64,000 nucleotides of DNA from positions 141,490 to 205,489 of the forward strand of contig BROI01000037.1 in assembly GCA_027923505.1 (NCBI GenBank), given 5' to 3'. Source of the stretch: Mayamaea pseudoterrestris (lineage: Eukaryota; Bacillariophyta; Bacillariophyceae; Sellaphorales; Sellaphoraceae). Below are positions 50,664 to 60,699 of this stretch, piece after piece (positions within the stretch are counted from its first letter, which is position 1; every line of letters starts with the position of its first letter). A program made the translations under genes and the position numbers. The notes under the pieces are model-generated. The model was not told the origin of the DNA and ran no database searches. It saw nothing but the letters and a program-made list of their open reading frames with translations.

Positions 50664-52454
50664 ATGGAAGCTGGCAACACGACGGCATACATCAATCTTG
50701 CCGCTCGTCCTGCTCGATCCATCTTGCCTGCTCGCCCCGACTACGACGCTTTGCGCCCGTACTTCGCGTGGATTCCAATCAATCGTATCAAGGAAACTCT
50801 AAAGAATACAACGCAGTTTTATCGTGCGGAGAACCGTCATCCTATGCGGCGCCATTATCGGACGCGTTTCCCTGGAGCCAACGTTAATCGTCTGGCGGAG
50901 ACGGTCGCTACCGACACCATTTTCTCTGATGTGCCTGCTATTGACGACGGTATTCCCGGTCATGGAGGTTGCACGATGGCACAACTGTACGTTGGTCTTG
51001 AGAGTCGATTGATTGAGGTATACCCCATGCGGAGCAAAGGACAGTTGCCGAGCACGTTGATGAAATTCATAAGCGAACGAGGCGCTCCACTCGAGCTCTT
51101 CTCTGACTGCGCTAAGGAAGCTTGCAGCAAGGAAGTTGAGGAAATCCTTCGTATGATGATGATTCGGCGTCATAAACGCAGCAAGCCATACCAACAGAAC
51201 CAAGATCCCGCGGAGCGCGCCATTGGCGACGTCGAGCGCCAAGTGAATGTCGTCATGGATCGTACTGGGACACCAGCTCCATTCTGGTTGCTTTGTACGC
51301 TGTACATTGCGAGTCTCTTTTGCGTTCTTTCCCAAGCTTCTTTACAAGGGAAGACTGCCTTTCAGCATACTACTGGCCAAGTCCCAGACATTTCGCCCTA
51401 CTTGAATTACCATTGGTGGGAGCGCGTCTCTTTCCTTGACGACAATCCCGACAAGATGACTGATAGCATGCAACGCGCTGGTCGTTTTGTTGGCGTTGCA
51501 AAGGATGTGGGCGACCATTTAACTTATTGGATCCTTGATGAGGAGACGATGAAGGTCATTCCTCGGTCTGTTGTTGCAAAGCGCGACGATCCTGCAAACC
51601 CCAATCTCCGGCTCGATACGCCGACTGTTTCTGCTACTGCAGATGGGGAGGCATTCGTTTACACGCAAGACGGCATCATTGAAGCGTTTAACTTGAGTGA
51701 TAAAGACGAAGAGTCTCCAGTAACAGACAGCGGCGAGCGCTCCCCGGGTGAAACCGTCGCGAGCGACGAGTCGAGAAATCCTTTGAGCAATCCTAATCGT
51801 CCTCAAACTCGCTCACAAACTAAAGCAAATCCTTCTCCAAGCAATCGTCCCAAGTTGCCTTACTTTTCACCTGAAGATTTGATTGATCGGTCCTTTCTAT
51901 ACGACGCTCCAAACGGGCAACGCCTTCGAGCCGTCGTCAAACGCAAGCTAGACACGTTGGACGCTCAGAATCATCAAAACATTAAGTTCATTTTGCATCT
52001 TGGTAAAGAAGAAGCGGAGGAGGTGATTGATTACGTTAAATTGAACGACATCTTCGAGGCTCTTGTGCTGGATGAGGTAGCTAACCCTCAAGCGTGGCCG
52101 ACTTACAAAGAAATCCTTTCCCACGCTGGTCCGTACACAAACCGGTCCCCTGAGTGGCGTGGAAGCAAGTTTAACGTGTTGGTATTATGGGACGATGGCG
52201 AGGACATGAATCAATTTGGCAAAGATGATCCCGTAGCTGCGCCGACTATGCTCGAGACCATGGGCTGCTTGAGACGGATGGATGGAAGTTTCTGCAGAAG
52301 CATGCGCGGGAGACAAGCTCCTTACGCAAGATCAAAGCAGCGAAGTCAGCTCAATCAAAACGCGGTCCACGCTACAAGTTTGACGTCCGTATCCCTCGCG
52401 ACTGGCGTGAAGCTCGTTCCTTTTCAAGGAAGCTGGCCATACCAAGTGGACTGA
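50664..52454 (+). CDS. Retrotransposon integrase (frame-broken at the C-terminus)
   Basis: The integrase core has 'TDTIFSD', 'LFSDCAKEA' and 'DPAERAIGD', a plausible D-D-E set, followed by a copia linker. From about 52262 the true frame moves to the -1 frame, and again about 52437, so the last 60 codons here are out of frame. The correct reading continues into RT. Confidence 0.8.
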   Translation: MEAGNTTAYINLAARPARSILPARPDYDALRPYFAWIPINRIKETLKNTTQFYRAENRHPMRRHYRTRFPGANVNRLAETVATDTIFSDVPAIDDGIPGHGGCTMAQLYVGLESRLIEVYPMRSKGQLPSTLMKFISERGAPLELFSDCAKEACSKEVEEILRMMMIRRHKRSKPYQQNQDPAERAIGDVERQVNVVMDRTGTPAPFWLLCTLYIASLFCVLSQASLQGKTAFQHTTGQVPDISPYLNYHWWERVSFLDDNPDKMTDSMQRAGRFVGVAKDVGDHLTYWILDEETMKVIPRSVVAKRDDPANPNLRLDTPTVSATADGEAFVYTQDGIIEAFNLSDKDEESPVTDSGERSPGETVASDESRNPLSNPNRPQTRSQTKANPSPSNRPKLPYFSPEDLIDRSFLYDAPNGQRLRAVVKRKLDTLDAQNHQNIKFILHLGKEEAEEVIDYVKLNDIFEALVLDEVANPQAWPTYKEILSHAGPYTNRSPEWRGSKFNVLVLWDDGEDMNQFGKDDPVAAPTMLETMGCLRRMDGSFCRSMRGRQAPYARSKQRSQLNQNAVHATSLTSVSLATGVKLVPFQGSWPYQVD

Positions 52455-54090
52455 TGCGGAGCAAGTTGAAATTGACAATCTATTTGAGTACGATACGTTT
52501 AAAGACCTCGGTAAAGGCGACAAGCAACCGAAGGGGCATCAAAAGATCCGCACCATTTGGGTCTACGATTGCAAACATGACTTTCGCCATCGAGCAAGGA
52601 TGGTGGCTGGAGGGCACTTGACGCCCGAGGCAGACGATGCTTACTCGAGCGTCGTATCATTGGAGATTATGCGCTACGCGTTGGTGATTGGAGAGCTGAA
52701 TGGACTCAAGCCCATGGTCGGCGACATCGGCAATGCGTATCTCGAGGCGTACACTAAAGAGAAAGTTTATTTCGTCGCTGGTCCTGAGTTCGGCCATCTT
52801 GAAGGGCATTCCCTGCTCATTGTCAAAGCTCTATACGGTCTGCGAACTAGCGGAGCTCGTTTCCATGAGCGTCTAGCCGATGCTCTGCGTGACGAAGGAT
52901 TCAAACCTTCGCTGGCGGATCCCGACCTGTGGTTGCGAGACACTGGCGATTGCTACGAGTATATATGCGTCTGGGTTGACGACTTGCTTGCCATTCTGAA
53001 GGATCCAGAGGCGTTTTACGAGGCGCTGCGCAGCAAGTATCAGTTCAAATTGAAAGGCGTCGGGCAACCCGAGTATCATCTTGGAGGCAACTTCGGTCGC
53101 GATCCTGATGGTACGCTCTATTGGGGAGCTCGCACGTACGTTGAAAAGCTTCTCGGCAATTACGAGCGCATGTTTGGCGGTCCTCCAAAGAAGTATTCTT
53201 CGCCGCTCGACAAGGACGACCATCCTGAGTTGGATCAGTCGCCATTACTGCGCGCTGATGGAGTCAAGATGTATCAATCGCTCGTCGGAGCGCTGCAGTG
53301 GGCAATTACTTTGGCACGATTCGATATCGCATGCGGAGTTGCTTGCTTATCTCGCTTTCGAGCGGAGCCTCGTGAGGGGCATCTTGATCGAGTCAAGCGC
53401 GTTTGTGGCTACTTGCGTAATCATCCTGACGCTGCGATTCGCTTCCGAGTTAACTGGCCTGAAAACGAGGCAATCTTTGGAGAGCAACCCGAGTTTGATT
53501 GGATGTATAGCGTCTACGGGGAGCCCGCGGAGGATGAGCTTGCTTTATATCCTCCACCAAAGGGAAGAATGGTGCGTCTGACGACATGGAAAGACGCCAA
53601 TTTAATGCACTGCAAAGTAACTGGCAAATCTTGCAGCGGCATTCTTCATTTCATTAACCAAACGCCCGTCAAGTGGTTCTCCAAGTTACAAGATACAGTG
53701 GAGGCGGCAACGTTTGGATCTGAGTCAATGAGTGGACGCATTGCTACCGACCATATCATCGGGATGCGCGCGTCGCTCAAGGCGATGGGTGTGCCTATAG
53801 AGAAGACCAGCTGGATGCTTGGAGACAACCAGTCGGTAATCACTCAAAGCACAATCCCTAGCTCAACACTTACAAAGCGTCACAATGCTCTGGCCTACCA
53901 TCGGATTCGCTGGGCGGTGGCGACTAAGGTAATCAAGTTCGTCAAGGTCGACGGTAAGGAAAACGTCGCAGACCCTCTGACCAAGTACATGAATTACACT
54001 GAGTCAATGCCTTTGATCAAGCCTCTGTTATTCTGGAGAGGAGAGACTTTGATTGAAGGAGATTTGGGAGCTGGCAGCCGATCTGCTTAA
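52438..54090 (+). CDS. Retrotransposon reverse transcriptase and RNase H
   Basis: About 550 codons. RT motifs include 'ARMVAGGHLTPEADD', 'LKPMVGDIGNAYLEA', 'VKALYGLRTSGARFHE' and the active site 'VWVDDLLAIL' (Trp instead of Tyr before VDD). RNase H follows ('KDANLMHCKVTG', 'ESMSGRIATD', 'LGDNQSV', 'KRHNALAYHRI'). Complete through its stop 7 bp before the LTR. Confidence 0.88.
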   Translation, partial: HTKWTDAEQVEIDNLFEYDTFKDLGKGDKQPKGHQKIRTIWVYDCKHDFRHRARMVAGGHLTPEADDAYSSVVSLEIMRYALVIGELNGLKPMVGDIGNAYLEAYTKEKVYFVAGPEFGHLEGHSLLIVKALYGLRTSGARFHERLADALRDEGFKPSLADPDLWLRDTGDCYEYICVWVDDLLAILKDPEAFYEALRSKYQFKLKGVGQPEYHLGGNFGRDPDGTLYWGARTYVEKLLGNYERMFGGPPKKYSSPLDKDDHPELDQSPLLRADGVKMYQSLVGALQWAITLARFDIACGVACLSRFRAEPREGHLDRVKRVCGYLRNHPDAAIRFRVNWPENEAIFGEQPEFDWMYSVYGEPAEDELALYPPPKGRMVRLTTWKDANLMHCKVTGKSCSGILHFINQTPVKWFSKLQDTVEAATFGSESMSGRIATDHIIGMRASLKAMGVPIEKTSWMLGDNQSVITQSTIPSSTLTKRHNALAYHRIRWAVATKVIKFVKVDGKENVADPLTKYMNYTESMPLIKPLLFWRGETLIEGDLGAGSRSA

Positions 54091-54096
54091 GCGGAG

Positions 54097-54450
54097 TGTC
54101 AGCCGATTACATGATTGAATACTCGAATGCTCTTGTCGCATGCGACATGAGCTATACATCAATACCTGGCTCGTGTGTGAATCGCCTGTTAATTAAGGAC
54201 GATCGCCTGTTGGATCTATTCAACGGGAGCACATGGACAGTTACATACAAAATTAGCGGACGCTACAGGATTAGCAGACTGTAGCGGGTAACTCACTTTC
54301 TATAGTATCACGTTGTTTTACCGACGTTGTAGATTGTGCCTCTTGCAATACGAGAGCAGTAAAGGAGAAGTGCACATCTCTGGTCTGCTTAAGGATTGTA
54401 CAGAGGATTGAAGACCACTGTCGAGCATCTTGCAAAGAGGCCGTGTGACA
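54097..54450 (+). repeat. 3' LTR, encodes the new MSH2 C-terminus on the opposite strand
   Basis: Identical by eye to the 5' LTR, followed by AAGCT (54451-54455). The last 62 bp, read on the minus strand, supply 20 codons and a TAA (54389-54391) to MSH2. Confidence 0.95.
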
Positions 54451-57124
54451 AAGCTGCCTCCAACGCGCTCATAACGGCAGCCTTCTTCTCGTCCTCCGAA
54501 GCATACTCTCGTGACAGCAAGTCCTTCAAATTGATCTGACGCAAACGCTTTACAAATGCAGTGTCAGCCGCGACAGACTCGGCTTGATCATGATCGTCGA
54601 CGGCGTAGCCGCTATTGACAACGCTGCTGGGACTGCTTTCCGACGACTGCCGTTTCTTTGTGTATTGAAAATTCTCCAACTCTTTCGCCTTAATTTTAGC
54701 GTCTTCAATCACCACAGAAGGTACGTTGGCCATTTTAGCAACTTGAATGCCAAAGCTTTCAAGGCACGGACCTGGTTTGACTTCGTAAAGAAAGGTCAAG
54801 CCATGATCACCCTTCTTCGCAGTAACATGATAGTTCTTGACAACATGCTTACAATCTTCGAGTGCCGTCAGCTCGTGAAAGTGTGTCGTAAACACCGTCA
54901 TGCAGCCAATCGTGTCGACTATGTATTCACTAATCGCTCGCGCCAAACCATATCCGTCGAAAGTTGACGTTCCTCGTCCAAGCTCATCAATCATGATCAA
55001 ACTTCGCTTGGTCGCGCGACGTAAAATAGATGACGACTCAAGCATTTCAGCCATAAAGGTGCTGATTCCGCGTTCCTGCAAGTCACCCGCACCAACGCGG
55101 GCCAAAATGTCGTGGCAAATGTTCATTTTGGCAGATGCGCACGGCACATACGCGCCAACTTGTGCGAGCGCAACAATGGCACCGAGCGAGCGAATATAGA
55201 CGGATTTTCCGCCCATATTTGGTCCTGTAATGAGCAGAAAGGACTGCTCACCGTATACAAGGCGAATGTCGTTGGGGATAAAGTCGACGCCGTCCTGGAG
55301 CTCGACGCACGGGTGGCGGGCCGCTTTCAAAACAATGCCAGTTCCGTCGTCCTCATTGTCCGTCAATTCCGGTCGAACGTAGTTACTGTATGCTGCAATA
55401 TGGGAAAAGCCAACAATAACATCCAAAGTCGCGACCAGTTGACTGGCATGAGACAGCACGTCGACATAGCTGGCCGCCGCCTGCATGGCTTGCATGGCTA
55501 GTTGGCGCTGGTACTTGTCATACTCATTTTTCAAATCTTGCTTGCGACTTGCTAGTCCACGAAGTTCCTTGGTTGTAAAGTAGACTCCATTCTTCAAGAT
55601 TCGCGAAACCTGGACGCGAATCTGCGTCGTTGCCTCGAGCAGCTTCAAGTCATTGGCATCGGCGAGTCGAAACTGAAACTCACCATCATTCGAGTTTCGG
55701 TCCAACTTGACGGCGTTTCGCTTTCCCGAAATGTTTGCCCAGGTTTCGTTCATTTGCTCCAAGCATTCCTGCACCTGCGTTTCCAATTCATTCAGCTCGT
55801 CATACACTTGCTCCAGCTCCGGCTTGTAGCCGGGTCGAAGTCGATATTCGCGGGGAGCAGCGTCCAAGTCAACAACATCTTCGGCTAGCTGACTCGCAAG
55901 AACCAAATCTTGTTCACACTGCTCAAGGCCATGCAGCAGCGTTACGAGCAGACTGGGCGGCACAGCAGTTTCATCGTTGTGAGAATGATGTAACGTCGAC
56001 GGATCGTCCGATAATGCCACTTGCAAGCGATCCCGGAGCAATGGAACTCGTTGTGATGCCACTAGCCAAAGTTTGTACATGGCCTGCAGCGCCTTGGTCG
56101 TTGGCCCCAACGGCATGCTCGCGCCAATGTCATTGACGCTTCCATCATGCACTGACGACGCCGCATCACTATCAATCTCATCATCAATACTAGTATACAT
56201 TTCCAGCTGCTTGGCCAAGCCATCCAGATCAATGGCAGCAAATCCCGCCAAACCTTCCTGTTTGAGTGCATCGCGCGCAATGTTTCGCTGCAGCAACCAC
56301 GCCACCGCCTCCTGTCGCTCCAGTATTTGCTCCAACTGCACCAGCGGCTGCTGCAACCACGTGGCCAGTCGCAGCTTGCCCACGTGCGTCTGCAGTGGCT
56401 GTCTCAACAATCCAAAGAGACTCGCGTTGCTCGCGCTGCTGAAAGCTCCCACTTGATCGGCAATGTGCGACGGCGGCCATAAATGAATGGCTTCGCACGC
56501 CGTCTTGTCGAGTGACAGAAACGACGGCAGTTTGCCCACGTCAATCTCCAGCGCCAGTGACGACTGCTCCGTTTGCGTCGCGCTGAAATAGAATTCGAGA
56601 CTAGTCGAAAGGTGCGTCGTTTCCGACGAGTGCAGCAAGGATGACAAATCGGAGTGCGCGCCAACGGAGAGGGCGGCTTGGCGCGACAAGCGATGCGCCA
56701 AGGTTTGCGACAAGTTGCATTTGCTTTTGGGTAGTGTTTCGTGGAAGCGAATCGTCACGTCGAGAGCAGGTGGTCCGTCGATGGCTTGCATGCTGTCATT
56801 GTTTTCGTCATTGTCTTGCGATTGCGTAACGAGTATTTGCTGCAACACTTGCTCGAGCGCTCCCAACGCTCGCTGCTTGACTTGCTTCTCGGCTGCAACG
56901 TGAATGCATGAAACGTCAAAATCTGCTTGCTGCAACAGTGCCTGAAGATGAGTGTAGGCCGCTGGATGATCAATGAAGGAGTAGCATCGCAAGGACTGCG
57001 TGGACGAATTCACTGCGGAATCACATTCGCGCCAAAGCGTCAGCTGGACGGCATGGGCGCAGTTTGGATCGGTCATTCCCGATAAGGACTTGTAGCGGGA
57101 GACGTAGAGTGTAACTGCTGTCAT
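54389..57124 (-). CDS. MSH2: DNA mismatch repair protein MSH2, stop codon replaced by LTR
   Basis: 911 residues from the ATG at 57124 (an upstream ATG adds 26). The ABC ATPase has Walker A 'GPNMGGKSVYIRSLG', the signature region 'ARVGAGDLQERGISTFMAEM', Walker B 'LIMIDELGRGTSTFDG' and 'VFTTHFHELTALE', all typical of MSH2. Its upstream lever/clamp region is present. The native end was 'MSALEAA' and TGA; the copia insertion splits that TGA, so translation continues 20 codons into the LTR to a TAA. Walker A has Val where Thr is usual after GKS. The protein recognises mismatches with MSH3/MSH6. Single exon. Confidence 0.95.
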   Translation of the reverse strand: MTAVTLYVSRYKSLSGMTDPNCAHAVQLTLWRECDSAVNSSTQSLRCYSFIDHPAAYTHLQALLQQADFDVSCIHVAAEKQVKQRALGALEQVLQQILVTQSQDNDENNDSMQAIDGPPALDVTIRFHETLPKSKCNLSQTLAHRLSRQAALSVGAHSDLSSLLHSSETTHLSTSLEFYFSATQTEQSSLALEIDVGKLPSFLSLDKTACEAIHLWPPSHIADQVGAFSSASNASLFGLLRQPLQTHVGKLRLATWLQQPLVQLEQILERQEAVAWLLQRNIARDALKQEGLAGFAAIDLDGLAKQLEMYTSIDDEIDSDAASSVHDGSVNDIGASMPLGPTTKALQAMYKLWLVASQRVPLLRDRLQVALSDDPSTLHHSHNDETAVPPSLLVTLLHGLEQCEQDLVLASQLAEDVVDLDAAPREYRLRPGYKPELEQVYDELNELETQVQECLEQMNETWANISGKRNAVKLDRNSNDGEFQFRLADANDLKLLEATTQIRVQVSRILKNGVYFTTKELRGLASRKQDLKNEYDKYQRQLAMQAMQAAASYVDVLSHASQLVATLDVIVGFSHIAAYSNYVRPELTDNEDDGTGIVLKAARHPCVELQDGVDFIPNDIRLVYGEQSFLLITGPNMGGKSVYIRSLGAIVALAQVGAYVPCASAKMNICHDILARVGAGDLQERGISTFMAEMLESSSILRRATKRSLIMIDELGRGTSTFDGYGLARAISEYIVDTIGCMTVFTTHFHELTALEDCKHVVKNYHVTAKKGDHGLTFLYEVKPGPCLESFGIQVAKMANVPSVVIEDAKIKAKELENFQYTKKRQSSESSPSSVVNSGYAVDDHDQAESVAADTAFVKRLRQINLKDLLSREYASEDEKKAAVMSALEAALSHGLFARCSTVVFNPLYNP

Positions 57125-57592
57125 GATGATGAAGTTGGTACAGACAAAATGGAGGTGCAAGGATGCTAACTGTGGCTCGCAGTTTTTGCATTCTTGCATC
57201 ATTGCATTGGATGAGGCGAATGAACGGAAACCGCTACGACAGCTTCAGCTATCGCGACATTATTACCCTCCTCCTATCCACTACTATCATTCACCGCATC
57301 GCTCCCAGCCACCCGACTGGCATGAGTCTCTTTGTACGTTGAACTGTTTGTCTCGAGTGTCTGCTGTAGTACTGTACAGTACCTTGGGGCGGGCTTTTGA
57401 ACCATCAGAATATTCGCTTGCTTTTACATCAATCATTCTACGATAGACTTTTCAAACCTTTTGCCGTTGCATTCCAACGTGAATCACGTCTTTTCAAGTC
57501 CGACCCCGGCCTCTCGGTGCTTTGCTGTGCGCTTGTTTTTGTTTTGCCTAACTGTAACTTTCATCAAAATAAAATCATCAAGGTACTTCACC
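57125..57592. other. Divergent promoter region
   Basis: 468 bp between MSH2 and the truncated gene on the plus strand. Open frames here are short and I call none. Confidence 0.5.
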
Positions 57593-57973
57593 ATGAACAA
57601 TGCCAAATTCGCTAGTTTTAATCGGATTCCTGTCATACTCGTCTTGGCAAGCTTTTTTGTTTTCAACATCTTCCGACACCTAGAGTCCATGAATTTGTAC
57701 ACGCCTGCAGTATCTATCATGCAAATGGCGCGAAACAGTTCTTCCTGTCCAGAGATTGCTCCAGAGGTTGTTCCAGTCTTTTACAATCTCTTTGTCGCGA
57801 ATGAAAGCGATAGCACGCGAGTTCGACAACTCGTCGATGAGCAATTTTCCAATCTTTTACCTGAGCATCAAGTGTATATGCACTCAATTGGATATCCACT
57901 GGACATCCCCAATACAACCATGCTGCAGCATCATGAACAAGGTGATGAGGTGCTGACGCTTCATTCACTATGA
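57593..57973 (+). pseudogene. Truncated membrane-anchored protein, glycan-related family
   Basis: 126 codons from the ATG at 57593. A short N-terminus and hydrophobic anchor (IPVILVLASFFVFNIF) are followed by 'PVFYNLFVANESDSTRVRQLVDEQ' and 'GDEVLTLHSL', blocks I recognise from large diatom proteins of a glycosyltransferase-like family that go on with 'YLHxKGS' and a long C-terminus. Here a TGA follows 'LHSL' at once and the rest is absent, though a weak continuation is possible in the next frame. Probably a broken gene; the retroelement to its right starts ~470 bp later. Confidence 0.5.
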
Positions 57974-58446
57974 GTTAAAGGTCGTTGCGGTTCTCAGTGC
58001 GACACCTTTCAGCCACTCATCTCGTTCCACATAATCAAGCCATCGCCATGGGAATCCTCCTCATTCATGTACTTGAACTTGCAGCGTATCGGGCCTTTCT
58101 TTGGATGCAAGTTGAATGTACCTTGAGGTGAATCTGAGCTGGAGCATACGTGGCTTTCTTCGCTCCTTTGGATTGCAATTGTTTGCTCAGTCTCAGTGTT
58201 CTTTCACCGACCCACACCACATCTAATTCACACCTACTAGTAAAGCGACTTTCACCCAACTACAGTCTTTGTACTTTAGAGACTATTGTATCCATATAAA
58301 GCAGTAAGATGTCACAATGACGATCTAGTCCAGTCGCTTGACGCGAACCTAGACGTCGCCGGGGGCGCACGAGCATAGTACTCGAACCTCCGTTGCGGTA
58401 CCAGAAAAGACATCTACTCACAACTACGTCATTGAAATATTGCATG
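57974..58446. other. Spacer left of the second retroelement
   Basis: About 470 bp. May contain decayed remains of the truncated gene. No RNA gene or repeat recognised. Confidence 0.5.
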
Positions 58447-58710
58447 TGTGCCAGCCGCAGGCACGATTAAACAAGATTAGTATTCACTATCGTGAATGGT
58501 CTTGAAAGAGCCATCTGATCAATCGCTCTTTCTCGACCGATCGTAAATCAACTCACTTTCTAGAGAACTGCTTAATCAACTAGTGTTTTGTAGGATAAGA
58601 CCCCTGTAGGATAAACCAAGGTAAAGGACTGATCATCCCGCTCACTTGGAAACCGACTACAGAGGGTGAGGAATCGTTGCAGCCGTACGAACTGGAACTG
58701 CATCGTGTCA
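58447..58710 (+). repeat. Probable 5' LTR of the second element
   Basis: Its right border is set by the conserved primer-site sequence starting at 58711; the left border (tgtgccag) is only a guess. Shares 'aactcactttcta' with the first element's LTR. Confidence 0.5.
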
Positions 58711-58951
58711 GATCACACAGTCTTGGTCTTTACAATCAACCTCGGCGCTGGTGACGTCACTCCCGTCGTTTCGTTGCACACTACATTGGCAGCGGACATC
58801 CCTCGTTCATTTCCTGTCGAGGCTTCAATCTACACTAGTCCGGTAGACGGAGGGATTGAAGACCGAAGTCGATTGCAAGCATCGCTTCGGATAGAATCGA
58901 CTTCCTCGATTATTCGCGATATATCTCATCCTGTACCAATCAATCAACAAC

Positions 58952-60200
58952 ATGACCGTCGTCGAAGATGATCCTCCCGACGGACCCAATGTCACGCAAG
59001 ATGACGCGGAAGACAACTCGCTCGCCGTCGGATTGAAAAGCATGTACAAGCAGAAGACCGTCAACAACGACAAGTTCATGAAGCTTCCAGTCATCGTCGC
59101 CATCAAGTCACTCCTCCCGGACGGACGTCTACTCACGGAGCCATTCCTAATGCTGACCATCAAGGACATCGAGTCGGTACTGAAGGAATCCAAAACGCAC
59201 ATCACGGTTATTCGAACCATCACCCCTCGTCAATGGGCACGGAAGAGCGCGAACTCAAGGAATGGGCGACGCTCGTCGCAGGACTCATCAAAGCGACCGA
59301 ATCGCCCGAAGAGTCTCTATTCCAAAGCGACATGAGTCGGATTCAACCGAGTCAGCCACGGACGTTCCCGGAAGTCCGAGGCCGAGAAGTACAAATCTCG
59401 CGTCCGAGTAGACACCAAAGCATACAACGAGTTCAAAGACGAGTACAAATTCTGTCAATGGTGGCTCAAAATGTTCACAACGGCCAGAACCAAGGCATCG
59501 AGCGAGTCTTCGATCCGGATTTCAACCGACAACGCCGCTCGAAGATCTCGAGGTATTCAAAGCGCAAGAAGCCACAGCATTCGACATCATCACTTCATAC
59601 TGCAAAGTCGCCAACTGCATCCCGATCATTCGCTGCCACAAGGACGGGTCGGCCCACAGTGATTATAGGAAATGCACACGATGTAATTGGACGGGCAAGA
59701 ACGCCGAACGCGCAGCGCAGCGAGTCAAGAGTTCCGCGACATGAAACTGACGAACGACCACGGCAGTACGTACACTCGTGGTTCACTCAATGGGAGAATG
59801 CCTTGCTCGATACGAAGATTATACTGGCGAAACAGTCCCCGACGCGACGCGCAAGAAGTGGTTGTCCGAATCGGTTCGCTGGAATGACGCCCTTTCGCCA
59901 AGAAATTCGGCGAGTCGTATCCTCAACGCGCAAGGTCAAGATCAAAGCTTCGAAGACTGGTACAAGCAGCTCATCGAGTTCGGCTCGCGATACCGACGAC
60001 GTCAAAGCGACACGCCAAACGCCAAATGAAGATCCACCAATCCATCCAACAAGCGAGTACTACTGACCGGAGGCACTACACCGACTAGCGGCAACACTCA
60101 AAGCAGCAGCCACGGCGGAAACGGTCGTGGAAATGGCAGCGGACGTGGAACGGTCGCGGTTCTGGACGCGGTGAAAGCGCGGCCGAGGTAACCGGACGAG
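58952..60200 (+). pseudogene. Gag of the second element, many frame breaks
   Basis: Starts at the ATG 58952 (MTVVEDDPPD). Homologous pieces to the first gag turn up in different frames: 'ELKEWATLVAGLIKAT', 'VDTKAYNEFKDEYKF' and 'YEDYTGETVPDATRKKW'. A Gly/Arg-rich RGG box (about 60090-60220) again stands where a zinc knuckle would be. Confidence 0.75.
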
Positions 60201-60699
60201 GTGGTGGACACGGACAGTGCACCAATCCTTCTGCAGCATCGAACCGTCGAGTCGAGCCGGATGTATGGTTCTCTTGGACGGAGGAGCAACGCGAAGCTCA
60301 TAAGGCAGAAACTCCCGAATCCGGGAAGCGGAACGTGCGCGCCTGCAGCTGAACGCCAAGCCCAAGCCAGCACGAACAACACTAATACACCACCAACTCC
60401 ACAAATTCAGCTTCCACCGGCGAGTACGACGGCGATGTCAGCCATGTCGGCGATTACTCAGCCTACAGTCGAACTACACCAGCACGTGGAACCGCCATGC
60501 GCGCGTTTCAGTCTCAGCAACAAGGCTCGATCGCTCAAGGAAGCCAGCCATCTACTCCACCAGTGTATCAAGCACGAGTTGGCGACGTTACATACAACAT
60601 GTATCGATGCCAACGCAACTAACGTCACGCGTCGTTCTACAAACCTATGCGCTACACATAACGTTATCCTACGCAGATGCGCTTTATGGGTATGAATAC

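Larger units (their letters stand above)
47580..54450 (+). mobile_element. Complete young Ty1/copia-class LTR retrotransposon (DRGANG lineage)
   Basis: 6,871 bp with 354-bp LTRs (TGTCAG...GTGACA) in which I see no difference, bounded by AAGCT. It holds, in order: a tRNA-primed start region ('gatcaacagtcttgg'), gag with an RGG box, protease with a 'DRGANG' motif, integrase (D, D, E present), and RT/RNase H. Integrase before RT marks the Ty1/copia order. Three frame changes, all in the -1 direction, break the polyprotein. It is plus-strand and therefore opposite to MSH2, into whose stop codon it inserted. Confidence 0.95.
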
